From Nocardioides sp. (GTDB lineage Bacteria > Actinomycetota > Actinomycetes > Propionibacteriales > Nocardioidaceae), in contig PBYI01000061.1 of NCBI GenBank assembly GCA_002729525.1, positions 1-54,344 on the forward strand: a stretch of 54,344 nucleotides of DNA, read 5' to 3'. The notes beneath the pieces are model-generated. The model was not told the DNA's origin and made no database searches. It saw only the letters and a program-made list of their open reading frames with translations. A program made the translations under genes and the position numbers. The stretch's first letter is position 1; every line of letters starts with the position of its first letter. Below are positions 8,611-16,489 of the stretch, piece after piece.

Positions 8611-8823
8611 CCCGCCGTCCCCAACCGCGCGTACGGAGAGGTTGAGCTACGGGAGTACGCCGGCAGGGGAGGCGTGCTGGGTTCGCGCCATCGGCAGCCG
8701 CCTCAAGCGCCGAACTCCGCCACCCAGCACGGGCTCTACTTCGGCCCGGTGTGAGGAGAGCGCGAGCGGCCGCGTCGGGCAGGGCACTCGCTGCGGGGTG
8801 TCGGACTCAGCCCGCTCGCACGT
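8611..8823. other. intergenic, nothing recognised
   Basis: Between the exporter and the convergent small gene at 8824. No gene-like ORF, terminator hairpin or repeat was recognised. Confidence 0.5.
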
Positions 8824-9156
8824 CTACCTATGTGGCCGCGGTCGGCGGTGGCCGCGGGGCACCTTTGGCCGCTTCTCCCCGTGAAGTCCGCTCACCGGCG
8901 CAGGGCACTGGAGTCGTAGGAACTCCTCGACCTCGCGCAGGCCGCGCGCGACGTCTCTGTCGATCCGGCTCGCTCGTCGCTCCTCTCGCCGCTGAAGCCA
9001 GTCACGATCCCATTCCTGCCAGGCGCGGTAGCCGCCGTACCCGATCCACCAGCAGCTCCCGAAGGCGACCATTCCGCCATAGAGCCACCACACGGCATGC
9101 CACACCACGTCGCAGAGCAGGTCCGCCAGTCGCTGCCAGACAGGCCCGAAGTACAT
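8824..9156 (-). CDS. small hypothetical membrane protein
   Basis: 110 residues beginning MYFGPVWQRLADLLCDVVWH, with a Trp/Gly-rich hydrophobic segment at about 19-45 (WWLYGGMVAFGSCWWIGYGG) followed by a highly charged helix WDRDWLQRREERRASRIDRD. This looks like a single-pass or hairpin membrane anchor with a cytoplasmic coiled-coil. A GGCGGGGGTG stretch precedes the start. No family recognised. The Arg/Pro-rich last 20 residues may not be conserved. Confidence 0.5.
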   Translation of the reverse strand: MYFGPVWQRLADLLCDVVWHAVWWLYGGMVAFGSCWWIGYGGYRAWQEWDRDWLQRREERRASRIDRDVARGLREVEEFLRLQCPAPVSGLHGEKRPKVPRGHRRPRPHR

Positions 9157-9392
9157 GGGTCACCCCCGCCGGACGCGGACGGGAAGAGAGGAGCGTCCGG
9201 ATCCCGACAGGCTACATGCCGTCGCGCATGTATTGAAGTCTTCGACGGCTTGAGGTAGCCCTCGCCAAGGGCGAGGGCGGGGACAGTCTGGGGTGGCGCC
9301 CGCCGGCGAGTTTCTGAGCACAGTATGGGGCTGGTGGGGTGTGGCGCGTGGGTGTGGCGGGCGCGGCCGGGGGGCGCGGGGCCGCGTCCGGC
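9157..9392. other. intergenic, nothing recognised
   Basis: GC-rich spacer between two leftward genes. I saw no coding potential, operator or clear terminator in it. Confidence 0.45.
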
Positions 9393-10049
9393 TCACCTGA
9401 GGTTCGGGCCGGTCTTCTCGTCGAGATTGCGGACGTGCCGGGCGACGCGGATGAGGGTTCGCTGGAGTCGGTCGAAGTATCCGGGTAGCTGCTCGAGCAC
9501 GGCGGTGCTCCGGTTGAGGCGGTCCAGGCTCTCGGGGAGTGGCCCGGTGGTGTCTGCAAGGGTCCGCAGCGGCTTCCTCACCTCGGCCAGTGGCTCGACG
9601 AGGTCGCGATCGAGGGCGGCGAGCCGGCCGTCGAGCCGGCGTAGCGAAGCCTGGAGGCCTTCGAGCTGCCCGGAGAGAGCAGCGATCTTGGGGGCCGCCT
9701 CGCCGAGCGGCTTGGAGGTCCGTTGCAGGGCCGCCAGGTCATCCAAGAGCTGGTTAATCTGGCCGGCGAGGGTCTCGATGTGCGGCGCGACCGCGGAGAG
9801 GTCCTTGGTCGCGGCGGCCACCGGCGGAGTGAGACTTTCGACGTTGCGGTCGATCCTTTCCACCTGGTCAAGGGTGTCCGGCGCTCGGTCGACCACTTCG
9901 AGCGCCGCGGGCATGTCGGCGGCCGCCCGGGCCAGCCGGGGGATGTGCGGCAGCAGCACTGCAACCGCAACGGTGAGGACAAGCACGGCGAGTGCGAGGA
10001 CAGCGGCCAGTACGCGGACCGCCCAGATCGGCAGGGCCTTGGCAAGCAC
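9393..10049 (-). CDS. membrane-anchored coiled-coil protein
   Basis: 218 residues. Residues about 10-35 (VRVLAAVLALAVLVLTVAVA) form one N-terminal transmembrane helix. The rest is a long helical region with heptad-like Leu/Ile spacing and repeated Leu-Asp/Arg blocks (LAALQRTSKPLGEAAPKIAAL, LDGRLAALDRDLVEPL). No enzymatic motif. It follows a TetR gene 66 bases upstream and is likely its target. Such proteins accompany membrane or chemotaxis-like stress functions, but no role can be assigned. Confidence 0.7.
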   Translation of the reverse strand: MLAKALPIWAVRVLAAVLALAVLVLTVAVAVLLPHIPRLARAAADMPAALEVVDRAPDTLDQVERIDRNVESLTPPVAAATKDLSAVAPHIETLAGQINQLLDDLAALQRTSKPLGEAAPKIAALSGQLEGLQASLRRLDGRLAALDRDLVEPLAEVRKPLRTLADTTGPLPESLDRLNRSTAVLEQLPGYFDRLQRTLIRVARHVRNLDEKTGPNLR

Positions 10050-10115
10050 GTCGTGAAACCGTCCTTTCTCTGGCGGGGCCGGGGGCCGTCGGGTGGGTGG
10101 GTCGAGGTCGGAGGG

Positions 10116-10697
10116 TCAGCGCGGCCGCAGGCCGTCGAGGACCAGGGTCGTCACCGCGCTCGCGAGGCGCTCTTGGTCCAGGGCCTGGTCGGTGACGAGG
10201 TAGGACAGGGCGCTGATGGTGACCGCACCGAAGACTGCCATGGCGACCGAACCCGGATCGGATAGCTGCCGCAGGGATCCATCGGCCACGCCGTCCTCCA
10301 ACAGCGCCTGCACCGGCTCGTAGTAGGCCGCGTGGATCATCGCTGCGATCTCCGGGATACGGCCGGCGCGGCCTAGCTCACCCACCAAGGCCCGGCAGAC
10401 CGCCGGTTGCTCGGCCATCACCCGCAACTGGGCCCGAATCACCTCGGCGAGCCGGGCCGCAGCGGAACCCTCCGACTCGACGGCGATGGCCACTTCGTCC
10501 GCAACGCGGTTCAAGGCGTCGCGGAACAGAAACGCGAGGATCTCCTCCTTGCCGGCGAAGTAGTAGTACAGCGTCGCCTTGGGGATCCCAGTGGCAGCCG
10601 CGATGTCCTCCATCTTCGTCTGCTCGACACCGTGCTCGGCAAACAGCTCGGCCGCGGCACTCAGCTTGACCGCCGTGTGACTGGGAACAGTTCGCAT
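10116..10697 (-). CDS. TetR-family regulator
   Basis: 193 residues from ATG 10697, with GGAGG 7 bases upstream; upstream in-frame codons have no similarity. HTH: AAAELFAEHGVEQTKMEDIA, AATGIPKATLYYYFAGKEEI, a textbook TetR recognition helix (LYYYF). The C-terminal domain resembles the AcrR/TetR_C type (VCRALVGELGRAGRIPEIAA). A near-perfect palindrome sits 20 bases upstream of the start, consistent with autoregulation. Probably an operon with the coiled-coil membrane protein downstream. Confidence 0.9.
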   Translation of the reverse strand: MRTVPSHTAVKLSAAAELFAEHGVEQTKMEDIAAATGIPKATLYYYFAGKEEILAFLFRDALNRVADEVAIAVESEGSAAARLAEVIRAQLRVMAEQPAVCRALVGELGRAGRIPEIAAMIHAAYYEPVQALLEDGVADGSLRQLSDPGSVAMAVFGAVTISALSYLVTDQALDQERLASAVTTLVLDGLRPR

Positions 10698-10716
10698 GGA
10701 AGTCCTCCAGAGGACG

Positions 10717-10733
10717 TTGGACTGAGAGTCTAA
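10717..10733. promoter_or_regulatory. near-perfect palindrome upstream of tetR, operator-like
   Basis: TTGGACTGAGAGTCTAA: 7-bp arms with one mismatch around GAG, 20 bases upstream of the TetR start at 10697. Position and size fit an autoregulatory TetR operator. Confidence 0.5.
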
Positions 10734-10894
10734 ACCGAGGGTCGGCCGTGGGCAACTTGGGTGCCTGCGGGAGCCGGGACACTTCTTGGCCGCCGGCCGA
10801 CGACGGGGTGCCTGAGTGGCGGCCACGCCGATGCTCGGGGGTACTGCCCGGCACAGTGGTTCATGGCGAGAACCTGCCGGGCAGCATTGACGAG

Positions 10895-11398
10895 TTAGTC
10901 GCTAAGGACGCCAGGTGGGCTGCCCTGAGCGAAGTGCTCCGCGCCCACTTTCACGAACACGGCCGTCGAAGTGATGACGGCGCGACCGTCCGGTCCGGCC
11001 GCACTGGCGGCGACGAACAGCTTGCGTCCGTCGCGTCGGGCCACGTCAGCCCGGAGGCGGTACGTCGTTCCGATCAGCACCGGCGCCAGGTAATCGATCG
11101 TCAGCTGGCGGGTGACGGCCGGCCCTCCCTCGAGGAAGAGCAAGCAACCGTAAAGGTCATCGACAACGGTGGCGACCGCGCCGCCATGGACGATGCCCGG
11201 TGCGCCCACGTGACGGTCGTCGAACGCGTGCCAAGCCTCCACGCCGTCGCCTTGGCGGACGGCCCGGAGGTGATGCCCGTGCGGGTTGTGCGGCCCGCAC
11301 CCCAGGCAGTGGTCGTGGTGGGCTGGCAGGTCGGAGCCGTCCGGGTAGCCAACGAACTTCTCCGACCACATGGCTAGCAGCGTTTGCATGTCAGCCAC
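10895..11398 (-). CDS. hotdog-fold acyl-CoA thioesterase (PaaI/4HBT type)
   Basis: 167 residues. The hotdog signature is G-I-V-H-G-G-A-V-A-T-V-V-D-D, with the helix following HGG as in PaaI-type thioesterases, and a later strand LTIDYLAPVLIGTTYRLRAD. A Cys/His-rich segment before it (HHDHCLGCGPHNPHG) is common in actinobacterial 4HBT proteins. It would hydrolyse an acyl-CoA to free acid and CoA in the cytoplasm. Its start overlaps the end of the TetR gene at 11391 by 8 bases, so both are one operon. Confidence 0.85.
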   Translation of the reverse strand: MADMQTLLAMWSEKFVGYPDGSDLPAHHDHCLGCGPHNPHGHHLRAVRQGDGVEAWHAFDDRHVGAPGIVHGGAVATVVDDLYGCLLFLEGGPAVTRQLTIDYLAPVLIGTTYRLRADVARRDGRKLFVAASAAGPDGRAVITSTAVFVKVGAEHFAQGSPPGVLSD

Positions 11399-12002
11399 GA
11401 GGACCGCCTTGTAGACGCCGCGCCCAAGCAGTGAGGACCTCGGTTTGACGTTGGCGGGGATGGGGAGTCAACAGCCCGCTGACTCCTCTTCCGAGGAGTA
11501 GGTCGAGGGTGAGCCGGATCTCGATGGGGTCTGCGGTGACGTAGGTGCGGCAGGTCTTTGCGAGCTCGGCGTTGACGCGGTCTTCGGCGGGAACGAGCTG
11601 GGCCCGCAGGGCATCATGAGCGCGAGCGGCTACCCACAACTCCAGGCTCGCGGCGTACAGGGGGCCGGAGAGCGCCTCGGCCAGTAACCGCAGCGCCGTC
11701 TCGCGCTGTTCCGCGCCCCCCGCACTTCCGGCTCCGACGTTAGGGGGTCCAAGCAGCTCCATCTGCTCTCGGACGCGGCACAGGCGCTCCTGCGCCAAGT
11801 GCTCGACGGCCGAGACGACCAACTGGTCCCGGGTGCCGAAGTGGTGCAACTGTGCGCCACGCGAAAGGCCTGCCCGTGCCGCGACCGCGGCGCTGGTCGT
11901 CCCCGCATATCCGAGCTCGGCAAGGCAGGACACCGTGGCATCGAGCAGCGCCCGCCGTGTTGTGGCCGAGCGCTCCTCTTGTCTTCTCGCTTGGACAGGC
12001 AC
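11391..12002 (-). CDS. TetR-family regulator upstream of thioesterase
   Basis: 203 residues. HTH region: ATTRRALLDATVSCLAELGY, TTSAAVAARAGLSRGAQLHH, ending FGTRDQLV. The recognition helix ending LHHFGTRDQL is typical of a TetR subgroup found beside fatty-acid and steroid catabolism genes. The C-terminal half is generic. The sequence TACATGCATGCACGAACG lies just upstream of the start and recurs with 15 of 18 identities at 22604, so this regulator may also control the gene at 22699. Confidence 0.88.
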   Translation of the reverse strand: MPVQARRQEERSATTRRALLDATVSCLAELGYAGTTSAAVAARAGLSRGAQLHHFGTRDQLVVSAVEHLAQERLCRVREQMELLGPPNVGAGSAGGAEQRETALRLLAEALSGPLYAASLELWVAARAHDALRAQLVPAEDRVNAELAKTCRTYVTADPIEIRLTLDLLLGRGVSGLLTPHPRQRQTEVLTAWARRLQGGPRG

Positions 12003-12012
12003 GGTGAGAGAC

Positions 12013-12030
12013 TACATGCATGCACGAACG
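12013..12030. promoter_or_regulatory. candidate TetR operator, copy 1
   Basis: TACATGCATGCACGAACG, 11 bases upstream of the TetR start at 12002. Matches TACGTGCATGAACGAATG at 22604-22621 at 15 of 18 positions in the same orientation. The core CGTGCATGAACG of the second copy is an imperfect palindrome. The rest of 12031-12244 shows no gene. Confidence 0.45.
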
Positions 12031-12244
12031 CACGTTGCTGCGCCGGATGGCGTGGCCAGACTTACGCGAAGGGCGCGCGAAACGGCCGGTGGGCGCTACG
12101 GGCGCCCACCCACCAAGGTGCTGGGAACGATCCGCGGCATGGGTTTGGCGTTTTGACGCTCAGGCACGCGTCTGATGGACGCTCTAAGCCGTTACCCGGC
12201 ACGCGACAGACGCCCCGGCGCCCGTCGCCACCAGCGGGCCGTCG

Positions 12245-13411
12245 CTACTGTCCCATGACAGGTGTCGGGAGAGACCGGGCGATGATCTCCTTCATGATCT
12301 CGGTGGTGCCGGCGTAGATCTGACTGATCCGCAGGTCGGTCCATGCGCGCGCGATCGGATACTCCTCCATGTAGCCGTAGCCGCCGTGGAGCTGCAGGCA
12401 CGTGTCAGCGACCTGCTGAGCGCGTTCCGACGACCAGTACTTCGCCATCGCGGCGGTGGGGATGTCCAGTTCGCCCTTGACGTGCAGGTCGAGACACTCG
12501 TCGATGAAGGCGCGGGTGACGCGGGCTTCGGTGGCGACCTCGGCGAGCTTGAACTTGGTGTTCTGGAATCCGAAGATGGGTTTGCCGAACGCCTCGCGCG
12601 TGAGTGTGTACTCGTGTGTCAGGTCCAGCATCAAGTCCATCGACGCGGCGCAGCTGACGGCGACGATGAGCCGCTCCTGCGGCAGCTGCATCATGAGCTG
12701 GATGAAGCCCTGGCCCTCCTCAGTGCCGAGCAGGTTGCCGGCAGGCACGCGTACGTCATCGAAGAACAGCTCGCAGGTGTCCTGGCCCTTGAGCCCGATC
12801 TTGTCCAGGACCCGACCGCGCCGAAAGCCATCGGAGCTGCTCGGCACGATGACCAGTGAGACGCCTGCAGCAGCCTGATCGGGGCTGGTCTTGCAGGCGA
12901 CCAGCACCATGTCTGCGTGGTAGCCGTTGGTGATGAAGGTCTTGGCGCCGTTGATGACGTAGTCGTCGCCTTCTCGGACTGCCTTGGTCTTGATTCCCTG
13001 GAGGTCGGAACCGGTCCCCGGCTCGGTCATCGCAATGGCAGTCACGACCTCGCCGGAGGCCATCTTGGGGAGCCACTCCTGCTTCTGCTCCTCGGTGCCG
13101 TAGTGCAACAGGTAGTGCGCGACAATGCCGCTGTGCAGCGCTGCTCCCCAGCTGCTGTCACCGATGCGAGCCTGCTCCTCGATCAGGATCGCCTCGTGGA
13201 AGAACGTGCCACCGCCCCCGCCGTACTCCTCCGGGATGGACGCACACAACACGCCCAGCTCGCCGGCGCGGGTCCACAGCTCGCGGTCGACGCGCTTCTG
13301 GTCGATGAACCGCTCGATGTTGGGCTTGATCTCCTTCTCGCAGAACGTGCGGGCGAGCTGGCGGAAGTCGTCGAGATCCTCGGTCATCCAGGGCGAACGG
13401 CGGCCGGGCAT
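12245..13411 (-). CDS. acyl-CoA dehydrogenase
   Basis: 388 residues, full-length FAD-dependent acyl-CoA dehydrogenase that introduces the alpha-beta double bond. Family blocks: EYGGGGGTFFHEAILIEEQA, the FAD/substrate signature AIAMTEPGTGSDLQGIKTKA, FITNGYHADMVLVACKT, and the C-terminal LQLHGGYGYMEEYPIARAW then YAGTTEIMKEIIAR. The base position of MCAD (E in YEGT) is Ala here, so the catalytic Glu is likely the one in LPQERL, as in isovaleryl- and long-chain enzymes. Divergent from the TetR gene at 13506 across two palindromic sites, so probably repressed by it. Confidence 0.93.
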   Translation of the reverse strand: MPGRRSPWMTEDLDDFRQLARTFCEKEIKPNIERFIDQKRVDRELWTRAGELGVLCASIPEEYGGGGGTFFHEAILIEEQARIGDSSWGAALHSGIVAHYLLHYGTEEQKQEWLPKMASGEVVTAIAMTEPGTGSDLQGIKTKAVREGDDYVINGAKTFITNGYHADMVLVACKTSPDQAAAGVSLVIVPSSSDGFRRGRVLDKIGLKGQDTCELFFDDVRVPAGNLLGTEEGQGFIQLMMQLPQERLIVAVSCAASMDLMLDLTHEYTLTREAFGKPIFGFQNTKFKLAEVATEARVTRAFIDECLDLHVKGELDIPTAAMAKYWSSERAQQVADTCLQLHGGYGYMEEYPIARAWTDLRISQIYAGTTEIMKEIIARSLPTPVMGQ

Positions 13412-13439
13412 GGTTCCTCCAAGGCGGGTAGCGGTGCCG

Positions 13440-13480
13440 GGTACAACCTGTACCTATAGGCTACGGGTACGCCCTGTACC
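13440..13480. promoter_or_regulatory. two tandem palindromic operators between acad and tetR
   Basis: GGTACAACCTGTACC at 13440-13454 (6-bp perfect arms) and GGTACGCCCTGTACC at 13466-13480 (one mismatch). Their starts are 26 bp apart. They sit in the 94-base gap between the divergent acyl-CoA dehydrogenase and TetR genes. This is the classic arrangement for a TetR repressor controlling itself and its neighbour. Confidence 0.65.
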
Positions 13481-13505
13481 ACGCCAGTCCCTTTCGGGTT
13501 AGATT

Positions 13506-14183
13506 GTGGTCGTGGATCTCGCAAAGTGGGTGGACACAGCCGTGGTGCGCCGGTCGACGGCACACGAATCGCACCGCTCCCCACGACGGCAACAGATCGT
13601 GGTCGCCGCGGCTGGGGCGATCGAGGAGGACGGCCCCGGGGTCGGCACTGCTCAGATCGCGGAACGGGCGGGGGTGGCACGGCCCCATGTCTATCGCCAC
13701 TTCGACAGCAAAGAAGATCTCGAGCGCGAAGTGCTGCGATTCGCGGCCGATCAGCTCATCGACACCGTGCGTCCCGCCATGCGGGTGAGCGGCACAGCTC
13801 CTGCCATCATCGAGGGCGTGATAGGCGTTGCCGTCGGATGGGCTGCCGAGCACCCGAACCTCTATCGCTTCATGGCAGCACGCCAGCAGAACAAGGAGAC
13901 GCATCGGGCCAGGTTGGGGCGCACACGGTTCCTGGGGGAGGTAGTGGCCGCAGCGTCGGCGTACTTGCGCACCCCCGAGGTCAAGGTCGACCTTCCGGAC
14001 GGGGTCATGGCCGGGCTGATGGGTATGGTCGACGCCGGGATCATCTGGTGGCTCGACCACCACGACGAGTCCCAGGATGAGGTCGTTGCCCGGATCGCGC
14101 ACCAGGTCTGGTTGATCCTGCGCGATCTCGCTGAGATCGTGGGGCTCGGCATCGACGACGACAGCTACTTGAGCGTCCGATGA
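13506..14183 (+). CDS. TetR-family regulator
   Basis: 225 residues. After a 25-residue basic leader, the HTH reads QQIVVAAAGAIEEDGPGVGT, then AQIAERAGVARPHVYRHFDS, with the recognition helix ending VYRHF. The C-terminal domain has the pattern LYRFMAARQQNKETHRARLG followed by a long helical tail, as in TetR proteins linked to lipid metabolism. It faces the acyl-CoA dehydrogenase gene with two palindromic operators between, so it very likely represses that gene and itself in response to an acyl-CoA. Start codon assignment (ATG or GTG near 13506) is not certain. Confidence 0.88.
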   Translation: MVVDLAKWVDTAVVRRSTAHESHRSPRRQQIVVAAAGAIEEDGPGVGTAQIAERAGVARPHVYRHFDSKEDLEREVLRFAADQLIDTVRPAMRVSGTAPAIIEGVIGVAVGWAAEHPNLYRFMAARQQNKETHRARLGRTRFLGEVVAAASAYLRTPEVKVDLPDGVMAGLMGMVDAGIIWWLDHHDESQDEVVARIAHQVWLILRDLAEIVGLGIDDDSYLSVR

Positions 14184-14264
14184 GGACTGCACCAGCGTGT
14201 ACGGCGCGCACCGTGCGCAGCCGCGTGGGTAGAGGAGGCGGACGCATGGACGTCGGAGTCGGGA

Positions 14265-15011
14265 ATGCCGGGCGACGACCACCTGGCGGCGGCGATGACG
14301 CCGACGGCGGGACCGCACCTCGAGGCGACCTTCTTCCTCGATCACGACAGCGGTGCGGTGCGCGACTTCACGCAGCACGCGATCGCCGGCGCGTCGAGCC
14401 CGCGTGAGCGGGCGAGCCTGCTCTTCGCTGCGGTTCGGGACAGGGTCTGGTACGACCCCTACTCGGTGTCCCGAGATCCTGAGCACTACCGGGCCAGCTA
14501 CGTGCTCGAGGCGGGCCGCGCCTACTGCGTGCCCAAGGCGGTGGTGCTGGTCGCGGTGCTGCGGGCCGCAGGCATCCCTGCGCGGCTGGGCTTCGCCGAC
14601 GTGCGGAACCACCTGCAGACCGACACCCTGCGGGCCGTCATGGGTGGCACGGACCTGTTCGTGTATCACGGCTACTGCAGCGTCCACCTCGACGGACGAT
14701 GGTTGAAGGCGACGCCGGCCTTCAATGTCGAACTGTGCGAGCGCTTCGACGTGCCCCCGGTTGACTTCGACGGACAGAGCGACGCACTCATGCACGCCGT
14801 CACCTCCGACGGCACTCGGCACATGGAGTACGTGCGGGACCACGGCAGCTTCGACGACCTCCCGCTGGACCGGATCCTGACGGCCCTCGACCAGACCTAC
14901 GGCCGCATGGCCGCCGACGCCGGGGTTGCGGACGACGCCTTCATTGCTCCTGCCAGCACCGGCGAGGCCACCGAGCATGCACCCGTGGACCGGTCAGGGA
15001 GCTCCGCCTGA
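14265..15011 (+). CDS. transglutaminase-like cysteine peptidase-fold protein
   Basis: 248 residues. The transglutaminase core is seen as LFAAVRDRVWYDPYSVSRD, then the nucleophile block AGRAYCVPKAVVLVAVLRAA (Cys), and the His block FVYHGYCSVHLDGRWLKATP followed by an Asp-rich stretch, giving a plausible Cys-His-Asp triad. Such proteins are cytoplasmic hydrolases or amidases of unknown substrate. No signal peptide. ATG 14265 is used; ATG 14295 (MTPTAGPH) is a good alternative. It converges on the AraC gene at 15023. Confidence 0.8.
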   Translation: MPGDDHLAAAMTPTAGPHLEATFFLDHDSGAVRDFTQHAIAGASSPRERASLLFAAVRDRVWYDPYSVSRDPEHYRASYVLEAGRAYCVPKAVVLVAVLRAAGIPARLGFADVRNHLQTDTLRAVMGGTDLFVYHGYCSVHLDGRWLKATPAFNVELCERFDVPPVDFDGQSDALMHAVTSDGTRHMEYVRDHGSFDDLPLDRILTALDQTYGRMAADAGVADDAFIAPASTGEATEHAPVDRSGSSA

Positions 15012-15022
15012 GCACTCTCGCC

Positions 15023-16045
15023 TCAATGGTGCTCGTGCTCCCGTCGGAAGTGGCTCGGTGAGCTGCCGGTCCATCTCTTGAAGGCGTGCGAGAAGTTGGT
15101 GAGATCGCTGTAGCCGAGCTCGGTGGCGACCTCGGTGACCGACCTGGAGGGGTCGAGCAGCCGCATCCTGGCGCGGTTGACCAGCGACTCCTGGAGCAGC
15201 TCGCGGAAACTGGTCCCCTCAGCGGTGAGGCGCCGTTTCAGGGTGCTCGAGGACATCGAGAACTCGTCCGCGACGGACTGGATCGTCGTCATCCCATGGC
15301 TCTCGTCCAACGACGCCCGCACTCTGCGAGTGAACTCCGGGGTGTCGGCTCGGCGCGCGAGCGCCTGCTGGAGCTGGGTGATGGAAAGTCCGTAGGTGAT
15401 CGGGTCGGGGAAGCGGCAGGCAGCGTGAAGCGTCTTCGAAGGCATGTGCAGGTAGGAGAAGTGGGCGTCGAAGACGAGCCGGGACACGCTCCCGGTCTCT
15501 CGGGGTAGCAAGCTCGGCTCCGGCCAGCGGCTGTGCATGGTCGCCTCGGACGCCTCGCCGACCAGCAGGTCGATCAACCGCATGAGCGCCAGTCCGCAGT
15601 AGATGACGACCAGACAGTCGAGATCGGGGTCTCCTGCGTTTCCCGACAGCCGGATCGTCAGGTCGTTCTGCTGCGGATGGAACTGAGTGGTGACTGCTTT
15701 GGTGATCAAGGGCAGATAGGTCAGCAGCTGCACGACCTCTGCGACGGTGCACGCGCTGACCAACGGGACACTCAACGGTCCGAAGGACGTGAGGTGTGCC
15801 TGTTCTGCGCAGGCGATCCCGAGCCGGGTGGCCTGCTCCACATCGAGTTCGGGGTAGACCTCGCGGAACCACCGCAGCGGCGCCTGGGCTTCGGTCTGGA
15901 TGAGAGCCAGCTCTTCGGTTCCCTCCCGCGCCATGATGGCGCGAAAGCGCTTCACGGCGTCCTCTTCAATCGCTGGACTGCTCAGCAGTTGCACGAAGGC
16001 GAGCGACGGGACGCCTGGTTCCTCTTTCCACACAGCGACCCCCAA
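15023..16045 (-). CDS. AraC-family activator of the CYP153 operon
   Basis: 340 residues. The N-terminal 200 residues match the Arabinose_bd-type ligand domain of OruR/AlkS-like AraC proteins (SPAIEEDAVKRFRAIMAREG, PLITKAVTTQFHPQQNDLTI). The C-terminal 100 residues hold two helix-turn-helix units: TIQSVADEFSMSSSTLKRRL and SVTEVATELGYSDLTNFSHA, ending FKRWTGSSPSHFRREH. This subtype commonly lies beside CYP153 gene clusters. It is divergent from the ferredoxin gene at 16153, with an inverted repeat at 16094 between, so it probably activates that operon in response to an alkane or fatty-acid inducer. Confidence 0.9.
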   Translation of the reverse strand: MGVAVWKEEPGVPSLAFVQLLSSPAIEEDAVKRFRAIMAREGTEELALIQTEAQAPLRWFREVYPELDVEQATRLGIACAEQAHLTSFGPLSVPLVSACTVAEVVQLLTYLPLITKAVTTQFHPQQNDLTIRLSGNAGDPDLDCLVVIYCGLALMRLIDLLVGEASEATMHSRWPEPSLLPRETGSVSRLVFDAHFSYLHMPSKTLHAACRFPDPITYGLSITQLQQALARRADTPEFTRRVRASLDESHGMTTIQSVADEFSMSSSTLKRRLTAEGTSFRELLQESLVNRARMRLLDPSRSVTEVATELGYSDLTNFSHAFKRWTGSSPSHFRREHEHH

Positions 16046-16093
16046 CGTGATCCCAATTCACAACATCCTGCCACGGTACGACATGGCCTTAAG

Positions 16094-16110
16094 GGTGGTC
16101 GACGACCACC
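16094..16110. promoter_or_regulatory. inverted repeat in araC / ferredoxin intergenic region
   Basis: GGTGGTCG, one A, then CGACCACC: perfect 8-bp arms, 43 bases before the ferredoxin start. Possible AraC site or promoter-proximal operator. The ferredoxin has a GAGGAG ribosome site just before its ATG. Confidence 0.4.
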
Positions 16111-16152
16111 ATCAGGGGAGGCGTCATTCGCGGGCGATGAGGAGAGTTGTAG

Positions 16153-16473
16153 ATGGCAGTGGTCACCTTCATGTCGTACGACGGCGATGAGCACGAGGCG
16201 CCCCTCGAGGAGGGCAGCTCGCTGATGCAGGTGGCGACGAACAACGCCATTCCGGGCATCGATGCTGACTGCGGCGGCGAGGCTGCCTGCGGCCCCTGCC
16301 ACGTGATCGTCGATCCCGCCTGGGCCGACAAGGTCGGCCGGTCCGGCCCCGAGGAGGAGGAGATGCTGTCGATGAACCCCGACCGACAGCCGACGTCTCG
16401 ACTGTCGTGCCAAGTCAAGGCCTCCGAGTCGTGGGACGGCTTGACCGTGCAGTTGCCCGAGTCCCAGTGGTAG
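16153..16473 (+). CDS. [2Fe-2S] ferredoxin of the P450 system
   Basis: 106 residues, putidaredoxin/terpredoxin type. The cluster ligands follow the adrenodoxin-type spacing C-x5-C-x2-C in DADCGGEAACGPCHV, with the fourth Cys in TSRLSCQVKASE. It carries electrons from the reductase encoded at 17875 to the P450 encoded at 16490. First gene of the operon, good GAGGAG Shine-Dalgarno; 16 bases before the P450. Confidence 0.93.
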   Translation: MAVVTFMSYDGDEHEAPLEEGSSLMQVATNNAIPGIDADCGGEAACGPCHVIVDPAWADKVGRSGPEEEEMLSMNPDRQPTSRLSCQVKASESWDGLTVQLPESQW

Positions 16474-16489
16474 CAGGAGGTTCGACGAG

